26,754 nucleotides of DNA from Vicinamibacteria bacterium. GTDB taxonomy: Bacteria; Acidobacteriota; Vicinamibacteria; Vicinamibacterales; UBA2999. The translations under genes were made by a program, and so were the position numbers. Numbering within the stretch: the first letter of the stretch is position 1; every line of letters starts with the position of its first letter. This document shows, piece by piece, positions 1 through 7,620 of this stretch. The notes beneath the pieces were generated by a model. The model saw only the letters and a program-made list of their open reading frames with translations, ran no database searches and had not been told where the DNA came from. The stretch is from NCBI GenBank assembly GCA_025938035.1, contig JAICQE010000041.1, positions 1 to 26,754 of the forward strand, given 5' to 3'.

Positions 1-306
1 ATTGATCTTGTTCCAGTAGGAGTAGCCGTAGTCGACGCAGTCCCCGCCGCTGCAATCGCTGGCGTTGGTGACGCGGATGCCCAGCGTCCCGTACGGCGCC
101 GGAAAGGTGAAGATGCCGCGCTGCGGGAGAAACGCCTGCGCCTGGGCGGCGGTAATGGGCGCGCGAACCGCGCTGTCGCCGGCGCTGACGACGAATCCAC
201 CTGTGGCGCTTTGCGCGTCCACCGAACTCGCGGCGCTGAGGACAATCAGAATCGCGCCAAGGGCGCGGCCGGCGGCTCGGACAATGCGGGGGACTTCCTG
301 GAACAC
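1..306 (-). CDS. Secreted protein of unknown function (N-terminal part, cut by window edge)
   Basis: Reading leftwards from a GTG at 306, the frame is open for 102 codons to the window edge. A clear Shine-Dalgarno (AAGGAGGAG, 312-320) lies a few bases upstream and decides the start. The product begins with a basic stretch (PRIVRAAGR), a hydrophobic core (ALGAILIVLSAA) and a probable signal peptidase site near VDAQS, so it should be exported. The mature part contains an SDCSGGDCVDYGYSYWNK segment whose two close cysteines could form a disulfide. I do not recognise the family, and the rest of the protein lies outside the window. The opposite-strand reading frame over this region has no comparable start signal and is treated as a shadow. 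Confidence 0.75.
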   Translation of the reverse strand, partial: MFQEVPRIVRAAGRALGAILIVLSAASSVDAQSATGGFVVSAGDSAVRAPITAAQAQAFLPQRGIFTFPAPYGTLGIRVTNASDCSGGDCVDYGYSYWNKIN

Positions 307-924
307 GGCACTCCTCCTTGACCGACAACTCGGACCTGCCGCGTCGGCGCTGCGGCGTCCTCGCAGGACATGCGGAGGAGAGACAGAGGGACTCCCGCTA
401 CGCGCGTGCGCTCCACGAGCGCAGTGCTTCCCCGATCACCAACGGCCTGCCCCGCGCGTCCGCCCTGGGCGAGCCGTTCGAGAAAGAAATCAGATTGGGT
501 TGGAAAGAACTGCTGGCGCGCCTGTAGGGCAATCGCGGGGCCGATCGCCGTGCGACGCGATCATCGCGAAATTCCGAGTGATTTCGCGCGTTTGTGTGCA
601 GCGTCAGGCAGCCGGATGCAGATTCACATTACAAATCCGGCAGCGCACCGATCAGAAACGTAAGTGGCGTGCGGCGCGAAATTCAATGAGCCGTCGATTC
701 GCCGCCCGGCCCGCGGAATTCCTTTCGTTCGTCCTCCGGCGCGGACGAATCGACGATCGAAACCGCATTGACCATCCCGCAACAGCGCTCGAGGGAGTCA
801 TCAAATTGACGATGACCCTATACGGCAGAGGTGAATCGCGTGATGGCGGCGAATACGGACGAGTCGAGCGAACCGCTCAGGTCATCTTGTTTGCACCTCG
901 ACAGATCCGGTAAGGCCCAGCCGT
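307..924. other. Intergenic region without a convincing gene
   Basis: About 620 bp between the divergent secreted protein and the glycosyltransferase. Several overlapping plus-strand frames are open, but their products are Arg/Pro/Ala-rich, have no family resemblance and no ribosome binding sites. There is one modest inverted repeat (GCCGGAT at 611-617, ATCCGGC at 635-641, loop 17 nt). A TTGACG at 806-811 could be a -35 element, but no -10 is correctly spaced from it. Both flanking genes must start transcription in or near this region. Confidence 0.5.
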
Positions 925-2064
925 ATGCACCCCGACTCTCCTCCCCGCCTTCGCGTCGCGATCGTCGTCGCGTCGCTTCGAATCCTGGGCGGACACGCGG
1001 TGCAGGCCAATCGGCTGTTGAACGGCTGGGCGGGTGATCGCGAGATTGACGCGTGGATCGTTCCGATCGATCCGATTCCTGAGCCCCCCTTCGATCGGCT
1101 GCTGCGAATCAAATACGTGCGGACGATCGTCACGCAGCTGTGCTACTGGCCACTGCTGATCCGTGAGCTCCGCCGGGCGGACGTCGTCCACATCTTCTCT
1201 GCGTCGTACTCGTCCTTTCTGCTGGCGCCTCTTCCGGCGGTGATCGTCAGCCGGTTGTTGGGCAAGCCGGTGCTGTTGAACTATCACAGCGGCGAGGCAG
1301 CGGATCACCTGCGCCGTTCATGGATCGCACGCACGACGCTGCGCCGAGCGGTCAACGTCAACGTCGTGCCCTCCGCGTACCTGCGTGATGTCTTCGCAGG
1401 CTTCGGCATCGATGCCGCCGTCGTGGTCAACACGGTCGATCGAGACGCGTTCGCGTACCGCGTTCGCGATCCCGGCAAACGTCCGTTCACGCTGCTCTCG
1501 ACGCGCAACTTCGAGCCGAACTACAACGTCGCGTGCACGCTGCGCGCGTTCGCGCGACTCCAGGCGCGCCTGCCGGATGTGTCGTTGACGCTGGTCGGCA
1601 GCGGATCGCAGGAAGCCGCGCTCAAGGACCTGGCGGGCGCCCTCGGGCTGCGCGATGTCCACTTCGCCGGTGCGGTGCCGCCGGAACGAATCGCCGGCTG
1701 CTACGCGTCCGCGGACGCGTATGTGCAGACGCCCGTAGTCGACAACATGCCGCTCTCGATCCTCGAAGCGTTCGCCAGCGGATTGCCGGTTGTTTCGACC
1801 GCCGTCGGCGGAGTACCAGCAATCGTGAGGGACCGCGTAGATGGCCTTCTCGCACCCGATAACGACCCGGAGCAAGTGGCCAACCGGATCATCGAGCTGA
1901 TCGAACATCCGGACGTCGCGCGCAGGCTTGCGGCAACCGCACACGCGAAATGCGAGCAGTACGAGTGGCGCACGGCTCGCGAATCATGGCGTGCCATCTA
2001 TCGAACCCTGGCACGGTCGAATAAGACGACGGAGCATCCGTTGCACGCGCAGGAGCCCGCGTGA
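925..2064 (+). CDS. Glycosyltransferase family 4 (GT-B fold)
   Basis: A 379-residue protein with the two Rossmann-like halves of a GT-B enzyme. The N-terminal half starts with LRVAIVVASLRILGGHAVQA and later carries the NYHSG segment that follows the first domain in many GT4 enzymes. The C-terminal half has the nucleotide-sugar-binding region LVGSGSQE and NMPLSILEAFASGLPVVST. The usual E-x7-E is D273-x7-E281 here. The product is probably a cytoplasmic or membrane-associated sugar transferase; donor and acceptor cannot be read from the sequence. The gene shares a GTGA overlap with the heparinase gene, so the two are probably translationally coupled. The cluster context (AsnB-type and AlgD-type proteins downstream) points to exopolysaccharide assembly. 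A weak AAGG upstream is the only ribosome-binding signal. Confidence 0.88.
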   Translation: MHPDSPPRLRVAIVVASLRILGGHAVQANRLLNGWAGDREIDAWIVPIDPIPEPPFDRLLRIKYVRTIVTQLCYWPLLIRELRRADVVHIFSASYSSFLLAPLPAVIVSRLLGKPVLLNYHSGEAADHLRRSWIARTTLRRAVNVNVVPSAYLRDVFAGFGIDAAVVVNTVDRDAFAYRVRDPGKRPFTLLSTRNFEPNYNVACTLRAFARLQARLPDVSLTLVGSGSQEAALKDLAGALGLRDVHFAGAVPPERIAGCYASADAYVQTPVVDNMPLSILEAFASGLPVVSTAVGGVPAIVRDRVDGLLAPDNDPEQVANRIIELIEHPDVARRLAATAHAKCEQYEWRTARESWRAIYRTLARSNKTTEHPLHAQEPA

Positions 2065-4685
2065 AACGGTCCCATCCGCTGAAAGGCCGACGCCAACGTC
2101 GGCCCCTACCGACGTTCGACCGGCTGCGGCGGATGTCGCCGCACGAATGGCGATGGCGAGGTCAGGACGCGCTTCATACGGCCGCGGAACGTGTCCGCAT
2201 GCGTACCGGCGCCGCGCGATGGAAACGGAAGGATGTCAGCGGCGTTCTTACGGCTGCCGCCCGCGACGTCTGCGGCGACGATATCCGGCGGGAAAACTGG
2301 GCGGGCGTGCAGGACGCACTGGCCGCCCACATCGCCGCGCGCCCGGCGCGATTCGTCCTCGATCCGTCATCGTCCACGGCGTTGCGCGATCAGGTGCTGG
2401 CGCGCTGGCCCGGTGCCGTTCGCGACGCCGCCTCACGCGCGGACCGCGTGCTCGACGGAGCCTACGATCTGCTGGGCTACCGCGGCGTGCGCGCGCGCGA
2501 CGGACGCGTTGACTGGCACGCGGATCCTGTCCACGGCCGCCACGCACCGCGCGTCTTCTACGCGGACGTGCCGTTCCTCAGTCCCGAGATCGGCGACCAC
2601 AAGATCATCTGGGAATTGAACCGCCATCAGCACTGGCTCCAGCTTGGACGCGCACTCTGGCTGACCGGCGACTCCCGCTACGCCCGGGGAATCTGCAGCG
2701 AGCTCGAGAGCTGGCTGGCTCACAACCAGCCGTATGTCGGCATCAACTGGGCGAGCATGCTGGAGATCGGCTTCCGCGCGATCTCATGGACGTGGGCGTT
2801 GCACTGTCTCCTCGGAATTCCCAATCCCCAACGTCCAACCCCCAACGAAGAGCATGTTGGAGGTTGGGAATTGGGAGTTGGGAGTTCACCGTGGCTCGTC
2901 GATATGCTGCTGGGACTCGATCGCCAGCTCACTCACGTCGAGCGCCATCTCTCCTACTACTTCAGCCCCAACACACATCTGACAGGCGAGGCGCTCGCCC
3001 TCTATGTCGCGGGCACGGCGCTGCCGGAGCTTGCCGCAAGCCATCGATGGGTTGAAACAGGCCGGCGGATTCTCCTTCACGAAATCGACCGGCAGATCCT
3101 GGCCGACGGCGGCCATGTCGAGCGCTCGACTCACTACCAGCGCTACACGCTCGACTTCTACCTCCTCGCCGCGCTCACCGCGCGTCTCGGACGAGATGAA
3201 GCCGCCGGCCGCCGTTTCGAGGAGGCCGCAGGCCGGCTCGCCGGCTTCACACGCACGATTGCAGACGAGCACGGGCGCCTCCCCCTCATCGGCGACGACG
3301 ACGGCGGGATGCTGTGGCCGATGACCGGCCGTCCCTCCGATGACGTGCGCGACTCGCTGGCGGTTGCGGCCGTCGTCCTCGGAAAGCCCGAACTGGCTGC
3401 GTGGGGCGTTCCCGAAGAAGCGTTGTGGATCGCGGGACCGCGCGCCGGCCTGCTGCCGACCACCTTGTCAACGCCACGTTCGTGTCTGTTGCGTGAAACC
3501 GGCTACTTCGTGGCGAGGGATGCCGGCCGCAGTCATGCCGTCGTCGACGCCGGCCCTCATGGGTACCAGAACGGCGGTCACGCACATGCCGACGCGCTCT
3601 CGCTGACGCTGTCGATCGACGGACGGCCGCTGCTGATCGACCCAGGCACGTCCACCTACACGATGGACGCCGCGCTGCGGGACCGGATGCGGAGCACCGC
3701 GAGCCACAACACCGTCACACTCGACGGGCGCCCGCAATCGCTGCCAGACGGTCCATTTCACTGGCGATCGACGGTGGATGCCCGCGTTGTCGCCTGCCGG
3801 ATCAATCCGGCGTTCGACGTGTTCGAAGCCGAGCACGACGGCTATCTGCCGGCGCGCCACCGCCGGACGGTCGTGAGGACCTCGGACGCAGGATTTCTGA
3901 TCGTGGACGCCATCCTCGACCTGGAGCACAAGAGCGCCACGGAGACACGAAGGCACGGGGGCCAAGAATCTTCGCCTCCGCGGCTCCGTGCCTCCGTGGC
4001 CACGTGTCGTCACTCGGCCGTCGCGCGCTGGCATTTCGATCCGGCGTGGCAGGTGACGGCGTCCGATCGACGGCTGCGCGCAACACATGGCGACGGCGCG
4101 TCCGTGTGGATGCTCTGCGACGGCGGCGAGGTGACCGTCGTACGCGGTGAGGAGGGGGGCGATGGCTGGTGTGCGCCAGTTTACGGACAGCTGGTGCCGG
4201 CGACTACGGCGCGCGTGAACGCCACCGCCGAAGCCCCGTTGGTCCTTGTCACCTGGATCGGCAGCGGCGGTGAATTCCGGTCGCCCACGCTGCGGTGCAC
4301 GCAGATGAACGACCCCGGCGCCGGCGTGATCGTCCACGTCGAGGACGGCGCGAGAACGGCGACGTTTCTCGTGCGCTCGGCCGATCCGGCGCGGGCCCGC
4401 ACCGTCTGCCGCGTCGGCGAGTTCGAAACGGACGCCGCGATGTTCCACTACGTCACCGCGAACGGCCGGCTGCAATCGTTATCGATGATCGACGCGCAGC
4501 ATGCCGTCAGCAGTCACGACGAGTGGCCATCCTTAGCCGCCGACGCACCAGTCCCCGATGTGCACCTCGTCGTCCGCCACGGCGAGATCGACTGGCGTGC
4601 AGCGGAGGCGGCCGGCGCGCTGACCGTCCACGGGACCGCCGGCTTGCATATCGCCCCCGGCGAACGGACGCGAATTACCACTTAG
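2061..4685 (+). CDS. Heparinase II/III family polysaccharide lyase-like protein
   Basis: An 874-residue protein, longer than typical relatives of about 600-700 residues. It has an all-alpha N-terminal region (residues about 100-400) with WELNRHQHW and SYYFSPNTHLTGEAL. The heparinase II/III beta-domain follows, with the diagnostic NGGHAHADALS motif (His507, His509). Such proteins cleave uronic-acid-containing polysaccharides and often sit in exopolysaccharide clusters. The start is a GTG overlapping the upstream stop (GTGA). No signal peptide is visible, unusual for a lyase acting outside the cytoplasm. Three palindromic repeat-like stretches lie in frame at residues about 9-15, 252-276 and 626-647, and they explain part of the extra length. 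They read as low-complexity, poorly family-like peptide (for example PNPQRPTPNEEH). The family is clear; the substrate is unknown. Confidence 0.88.
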   Translation: MKRSHPLKGRRQRRPLPTFDRLRRMSPHEWRWRGQDALHTAAERVRMRTGAARWKRKDVSGVLTAAARDVCGDDIRRENWAGVQDALAAHIAARPARFVLDPSSSTALRDQVLARWPGAVRDAASRADRVLDGAYDLLGYRGVRARDGRVDWHADPVHGRHAPRVFYADVPFLSPEIGDHKIIWELNRHQHWLQLGRALWLTGDSRYARGICSELESWLAHNQPYVGINWASMLEIGFRAISWTWALHCLLGIPNPQRPTPNEEHVGGWELGVGSSPWLVDMLLGLDRQLTHVERHLSYYFSPNTHLTGEALALYVAGTALPELAASHRWVETGRRILLHEIDRQILADGGHVERSTHYQRYTLDFYLLAALTARLGRDEAAGRRFEEAAGRLAGFTRTIADEHGRLPLIGDDDGGMLWPMTGRPSDDVRDSLAVAAVVLGKPELAAWGVPEEALWIAGPRAGLLPTTLSTPRSCLLRETGYFVARDAGRSHAVVDAGPHGYQNGGHAHADALSLTLSIDGRPLLIDPGTSTYTMDAALRDRMRSTASHNTVTLDGRPQSLPDGPFHWRSTVDARVVACRINPAFDVFEAEHDGYLPARHRRTVVRTSDAGFLIVDAILDLEHKSATETRRHGGQESSPPRLRASVATCRHSAVARWHFDPAWQVTASDRRLRATHGDGASVWMLCDGGEVTVVRGEEGGDGWCAPVYGQLVPATTARVNATAEAPLVLVTWIGSGGEFRSPTLRCTQMNDPGAGVIVHVEDGARTATFLVRSADPARARTVCRVGEFETDAAMFHYVTANGRLQSLSMIDAQHAVSSHDEWPSLAADAPVPDVHLVVRHGEIDWRAAEAAGALTVHGTAGLHIAPGERTRITT
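2085..2104. repeat. Short perfect palindrome inside the 5' end of the heparinase gene
   Basis: GGCCGACG (2085-2092) and CGTCGGCC (2097-2104) form a perfect 8-bp stem with a CCAA loop, followed by CCTACC. It encodes residues about 9-15 (RRQRRP) ahead of the first recognisable family sequence. It may be a repeat insertion or only a local hairpin near the start codon that affects translation. Confidence 0.5.
2815..2887. repeat. Imperfect 32-bp-arm palindrome inserted in the heparinase gene
   Basis: The left arm (2815-2846, CCCAA/CCAAC-rich) and right arm (2856-2887, GTTGG/TTGGGA-rich) match at 25 of 32 positions across a 9-nt loop. Base composition differs sharply from the surrounding codons. 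The translated peptide (residues 252-276) interrupts the alpha-helical region between WALHCLLG and SPWLVDMLLG. The pattern is that of a dispersed intergenic hairpin repeat that landed in frame. Confidence 0.75.
3936..4000. repeat. Inverted repeat (CCACGGAG family) inserted in the heparinase gene
   Basis: The 23-nt arms at 3936-3958 (starting GCCACGGAGACACG) and 3978-4000 (ending CCGTGCCTCCGTGGC) match at 19 of 23 positions. A clear relative lies between genes at 8954-9021, so this is a dispersed repeat family. Here it is translated as a polar segment (residues 626-647, ATETRRHGG and following) inside the C-terminal beta-domain. Confidence 0.8.
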
Positions 4686-4845
4686 TTCCAAATCAACGAC
4701 CGACACCCTCCTCAGCCATGGAACCGACTGACCGTCGATTGCCGCGGAAACGGCACTACGGCTGCGCCGGCCAATTGCGGTGCAGCTTTTGCTCGCCATT
4801 GAGCGCGGTTGGATTTGTGGAGTTTTTGCCAATAACGGAGAGTCC

Positions 4846-5406
4846 ATGGCGATGAAGTCAGTCAACTTGTTCCGAGTCTATTCACTTCTACTCGTCTGCC
4901 TCGCGGCCCTGTTGTTGGCTGTGGCGTGCGGAAGCACTTCCCCGACATCCCCCGACCCGACGCCGACACCGACACCAAGCCCGACGCCGACGCCTACACC
5001 AACGCCAACGCCGACGCCGACGCCGACACCCACACCGACGCCGACGCCCACCCCCACGCCGACTCCGGGCGGCGCCAGCGTGACCATCACCGTCGAGCCG
5101 AACCCGGTATCGCGGACAAGCCTGCCCGTGGACGGTTGCGAGTCGGACACGCCCAACCGGTGGGCATGGGCGCAGATCCTCGAAAACAAGGGATCGACGT
5201 CCGTCGTGTTCAACCAGCGCGTCAATTTCTTCAACGGCTCGCAGGTCAGCGCTCCGACGCTGTCGCTGACGCTGTCGCCTGGAGAGAAGTACACGCACCC
5301 GACGCGGTGGTGCAGCGCACTGAGCGGCAACCACACGTTCCGGACCGACTGGGTCACGACCTCAGGACAGCGGATCACCGGCCCGACAGTGGAATTGCGC
5401 GAGTAA
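4846..5406 (+). CDS. Lipoprotein with a long Pro-Thr repeat linker
   Basis: A 186-residue protein beginning MAMKSVNLFR with a hydrophobic segment and a lipobox-like LAVAC; Cys28 is the probable lipidation site. The start at 4846 is favoured by ACGGAG five bases upstream; an ATG at 4852 is equally readable. After the Cys comes a Pro-Thr array (nucleotides about 4956-5068, built of CCGACG/CCAACG-type hexamers). This is a typical extended spacer that lifts a domain away from the membrane. The C-terminal domain (VTITVEPNPVS to the end) looks like a small beta-sandwich with two cysteines (DGCES and RWCSAL) that could pair. It ends just before a strong terminator. The domain is not assigned to a family. 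Its position inside the polysaccharide cluster suggests an envelope role, by inference only. Confidence 0.85.
   Translation: MAMKSVNLFRVYSLLLVCLAALLLAVACGSTSPTSPDPTPTPTPSPTPTPTPTPTPTPTPTPTPTPTPTPTPTPGGASVTITVEPNPVSRTSLPVDGCESDTPNRWAWAQILENKGSTSVVFNQRVNFFNGSQVSAPTLSLTLSPGEKYTHPTRWCSALSGNHTFRTDWVTTSGQRITGPTVELRE
4956..5068 (+). repeat. CCGACG/CCAACG hexanucleotide array coding for Pro-Thr repeats
   Basis: A near-continuous run of CCGACG, CCGACA, CCAACG and CCCACC units, each encoding Pro-Thr. It behaves like a coding microsatellite whose length could change by slipped-strand events in 6-bp steps without breaking the frame. Confidence 0.85.
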
Positions 5407-5429
5407 GCAGCGTCGCGGCGGGACACGGG

Positions 5430-5478
5430 CTTCCAGCCATCACGCGTGCAGCACGCGACGATGGCTGGAAGTTTTCTT
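5430..5478 (+). terminator. Strong intrinsic terminator after the lipoprotein gene
   Basis: CTTCCAGCCATC (5430-5441) pairs perfectly with GATGGCTGGAAG (5460-5471). An inner ACGCG-type stem continues the helix, and TTTTCTTG follows at 5472. It lies 24 nt after the lipoprotein stop, so the downstream AsnB gene probably needs its own promoter or relies on read-through. Confidence 0.88.
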
Positions 5479-5619
5479 GTACGGGCTCCACGGCAGAGTA
5501 AAGATTTTCCGCTTCTCGCCCATTCGTTTCCGCGGCGTGCCGGCGCGGTCCCGTGCGAGTGCCGAAACGCTCCATCTTTCAGCAATTCGGTGGCAAGGCG
5601 CTTGCTCAACTGAACGACC

Positions 5620-7620
5620 GTGTGTGGCATTGCCGGCATCGTGGCGACCGACGGCCTCGCTGACCATGACACTCGGTCGGGATTGCGGATGCGCGACGTC
5701 CTCACGCATCGCGGTCCGGACGGCGCGGGTCTGCACGCGGACGCGTCCGCTCTCCTCGTCCATCGGCGTCTGAGCATCGTCGATCTCGCCGGCGGACATC
5801 AGCCGCTCGCGAACGAGGATGAAACGGTCTGGGTCACCTATAACGGCGAGATCTACAACCACGCCGACGTGCGGTCGGCGCTCGAATCGGCCGGACATCG
5901 CTATCGGACCAGGAGCGATACCGAGACGATCGTGCACGCCTACGAGCAGTGGGGCGACGACTGCGTGCATCGCTTCCGCGGCATGTTTGCGTTTGCGCTC
6001 TGGGACGCGCCCCGCCGGCGCCTGCTCCTGGCGCGGGATCGTCTGGGCGTCAAGCCGCTCTACTGGGCGCGCGCCGGCAGCCGTCTGCTGTTCGGGTCGG
6101 AAATCAAGTCGATCCTCGCCAGCGGACTGGTTGCGGCCGAGGCGAACGAATCGATCCTGCCGGAAGTACTGGCGACGCGCTCCACAGCCGGCACCGACAC
6201 GCTCTTCCGCGGCATCTTCAAGCTGCTCCCCGGCCATCGTCTGATCTTCCAGGACGGGAATGTGCGCGTCGAGCAGTACTGGGACCTGCCGCTCGACGGT
6301 CCGGATCCCTCCTTCGAACAGCGCGGCGACCACCGTCTCGTCGAACAGTTTCGGGAGCTGCTTCAGGAGTCCGTTCGCCTGCGGCTGATGGCCGACGTTC
6401 CGCTCGGGATGTTTCTCTCAGGCGGAATCGACAGCAGCGCCGTCGCCGCGCTCATGGCGCGGGAAATCGATCGGCCGGTTGAGACGTTCTCGGTCGCGTT
6501 CGCCGACCGCGCCTTCAGCGAACTGGAATATGCGCGCGAGGTGGCGCAGGCGATCGGCGCGCACAGCCACGAAGTGGTCATCGACGATCGCGACTTCTTC
6601 GCCGCCCTGCCGCGCCTGATCTGGCATGAGGACGAGCCAATCGCCCATCCCTCGAGCGTGCCGCTGCACTTCGTGTCGGCCCTGGCCCGCGAGCACGTGA
6701 AAGTGGTGTTGACGGGCGAAGGCAGCGACGAGCTGCTGGGCGGCTACGGAAAATACCCGCGCGCGCTGTTCAACTGGCGCGCCGGCGGCGTCTACGAACG
6801 TGTGGTCCCGGCGTCGATCCGGTCGCTGGTCGCCGGCGCGGTCGTGCCGAGAATTCCGGGCACGGCCGGGCGCCGCGCACGCCGTTCGTTCCTCGCCATG
6901 CCGCGGCGCGCCGAGGCGATGTTTCTCGACAATTTCGCCGGCGTGCCGCTGCACCTGCAGCGCGAGCTGCTGGCCGGCGGCGGCACGGCGCGCGATCCGT
7001 ACGCGCCGTCGCTCCAGTACTACGCCCGCGTCAACGGCGCGAACGGCGTGCTCGGGCGCCTGCTCTACACCGACGTGAAGACCTATCTGGTCGAACTGCT
7101 GATGAAGCAGGACCAGATGAGCATGTCCGCGTCGATCGAGAGCCGCGTCCCGTTCCTCGATCACAAGCTGGTCGAATTCGCGGCCCGCCTGCCGGAACGC
7201 CTGAAGCTGCGCGCGCTGACGACGAAGCGCGTCCTCCGCGAGGCCATGCGCGGCGTGCTCCCCGAGAGGATTCTGGCGCGGCCGAAGATGGGCTTTCCGG
7301 TCCCGTTCGCGCAGTGGATGCGCGGGAGCTGGCAGCACGTCGCGGAAGACGTCCTGCTCGATCGGCGAACCCGCGAACGTGGACTCTTCAACGCGCCGGC
7401 CGTCGCCGCGCTGCTCGCCGCACACGGCCAGGGCCTCCGGAACGGCGGCGATGCCATCTGGGCGCTGCTCAACCTCGAGCTCTGGTACCGCACGTTCATC
7501 GACGGCTCGGGAGTGCAGACGCTGCCTGCGCCGCACCGTCCGACGACGGCGCCGGCGGCGTACCAGCATGCCGCCCCGCCGGTCGCCGCACGTATCGCAT
7601 CACAAAGGACACAGGGATGA
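5620..7620 (+). CDS. asnB: Asparagine synthase (glutamine-hydrolysing) / EPS-associated amidotransferase
   Basis: A 666-residue AsnB-type protein. The GTG start is fixed by the MCGIAGI N-terminus, because Cys2 must become the N-terminal nucleophile of the class II glutaminase after Met removal. Glutaminase motifs THRGPDGAG, RRLSIVDL and NGEIYN follow. The synthetase domain has the pyrophosphate-binding SGGIDSS motif starting at Ser267. The family reaction is ATP-dependent amide transfer from glutamine to aspartate. In polysaccharide clusters, homologues (for example exosortase-associated amidotransferases) are thought to modify sugar or peptide substrates instead. A Pro/Ala-rich tail of about 35 residues after the last conserved segment is unusual. 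It overlaps the next gene as ATGA, so the two are coupled. Confidence 0.93.
   Translation: MCGIAGIVATDGLADHDTRSGLRMRDVLTHRGPDGAGLHADASALLVHRRLSIVDLAGGHQPLANEDETVWVTYNGEIYNHADVRSALESAGHRYRTRSDTETIVHAYEQWGDDCVHRFRGMFAFALWDAPRRRLLLARDRLGVKPLYWARAGSRLLFGSEIKSILASGLVAAEANESILPEVLATRSTAGTDTLFRGIFKLLPGHRLIFQDGNVRVEQYWDLPLDGPDPSFEQRGDHRLVEQFRELLQESVRLRLMADVPLGMFLSGGIDSSAVAALMAREIDRPVETFSVAFADRAFSELEYAREVAQAIGAHSHEVVIDDRDFFAALPRLIWHEDEPIAHPSSVPLHFVSALAREHVKVVLTGEGSDELLGGYGKYPRALFNWRAGGVYERVVPASIRSLVAGAVVPRIPGTAGRRARRSFLAMPRRAEAMFLDNFAGVPLHLQRELLAGGGTARDPYAPSLQYYARVNGANGVLGRLLYTDVKTYLVELLMKQDQMSMSASIESRVPFLDHKLVEFAARLPERLKLRALTTKRVLREAMRGVLPERILARPKMGFPVPFAQWMRGSWQHVAEDVLLDRRTRERGLFNAPAVAALLAAHGQGLRNGGDAIWALLNLELWYRTFIDGSGVQTLPAPHRPTTAPAAYQHAAPPVAARIASQRTQG

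Noticed and set aside
318..527. Possible 69-residue gene on the plus strand in the first intergenic region
   Set aside because: No ribosome binding site, family or codon pattern supports it, and it overlaps other equally open frames.
3468..4475. A 335-residue minus-strand frame within the heparinase gene
   Set aside because: Arg/His/Val-rich shadow without a start signal, covering the HAHAD region of the real gene.
4956..5068. CRISPR or origin-type iterons in the CCGACG array
   Set aside because: It is a continuous in-frame Pro-Thr coding array within a lipoprotein.
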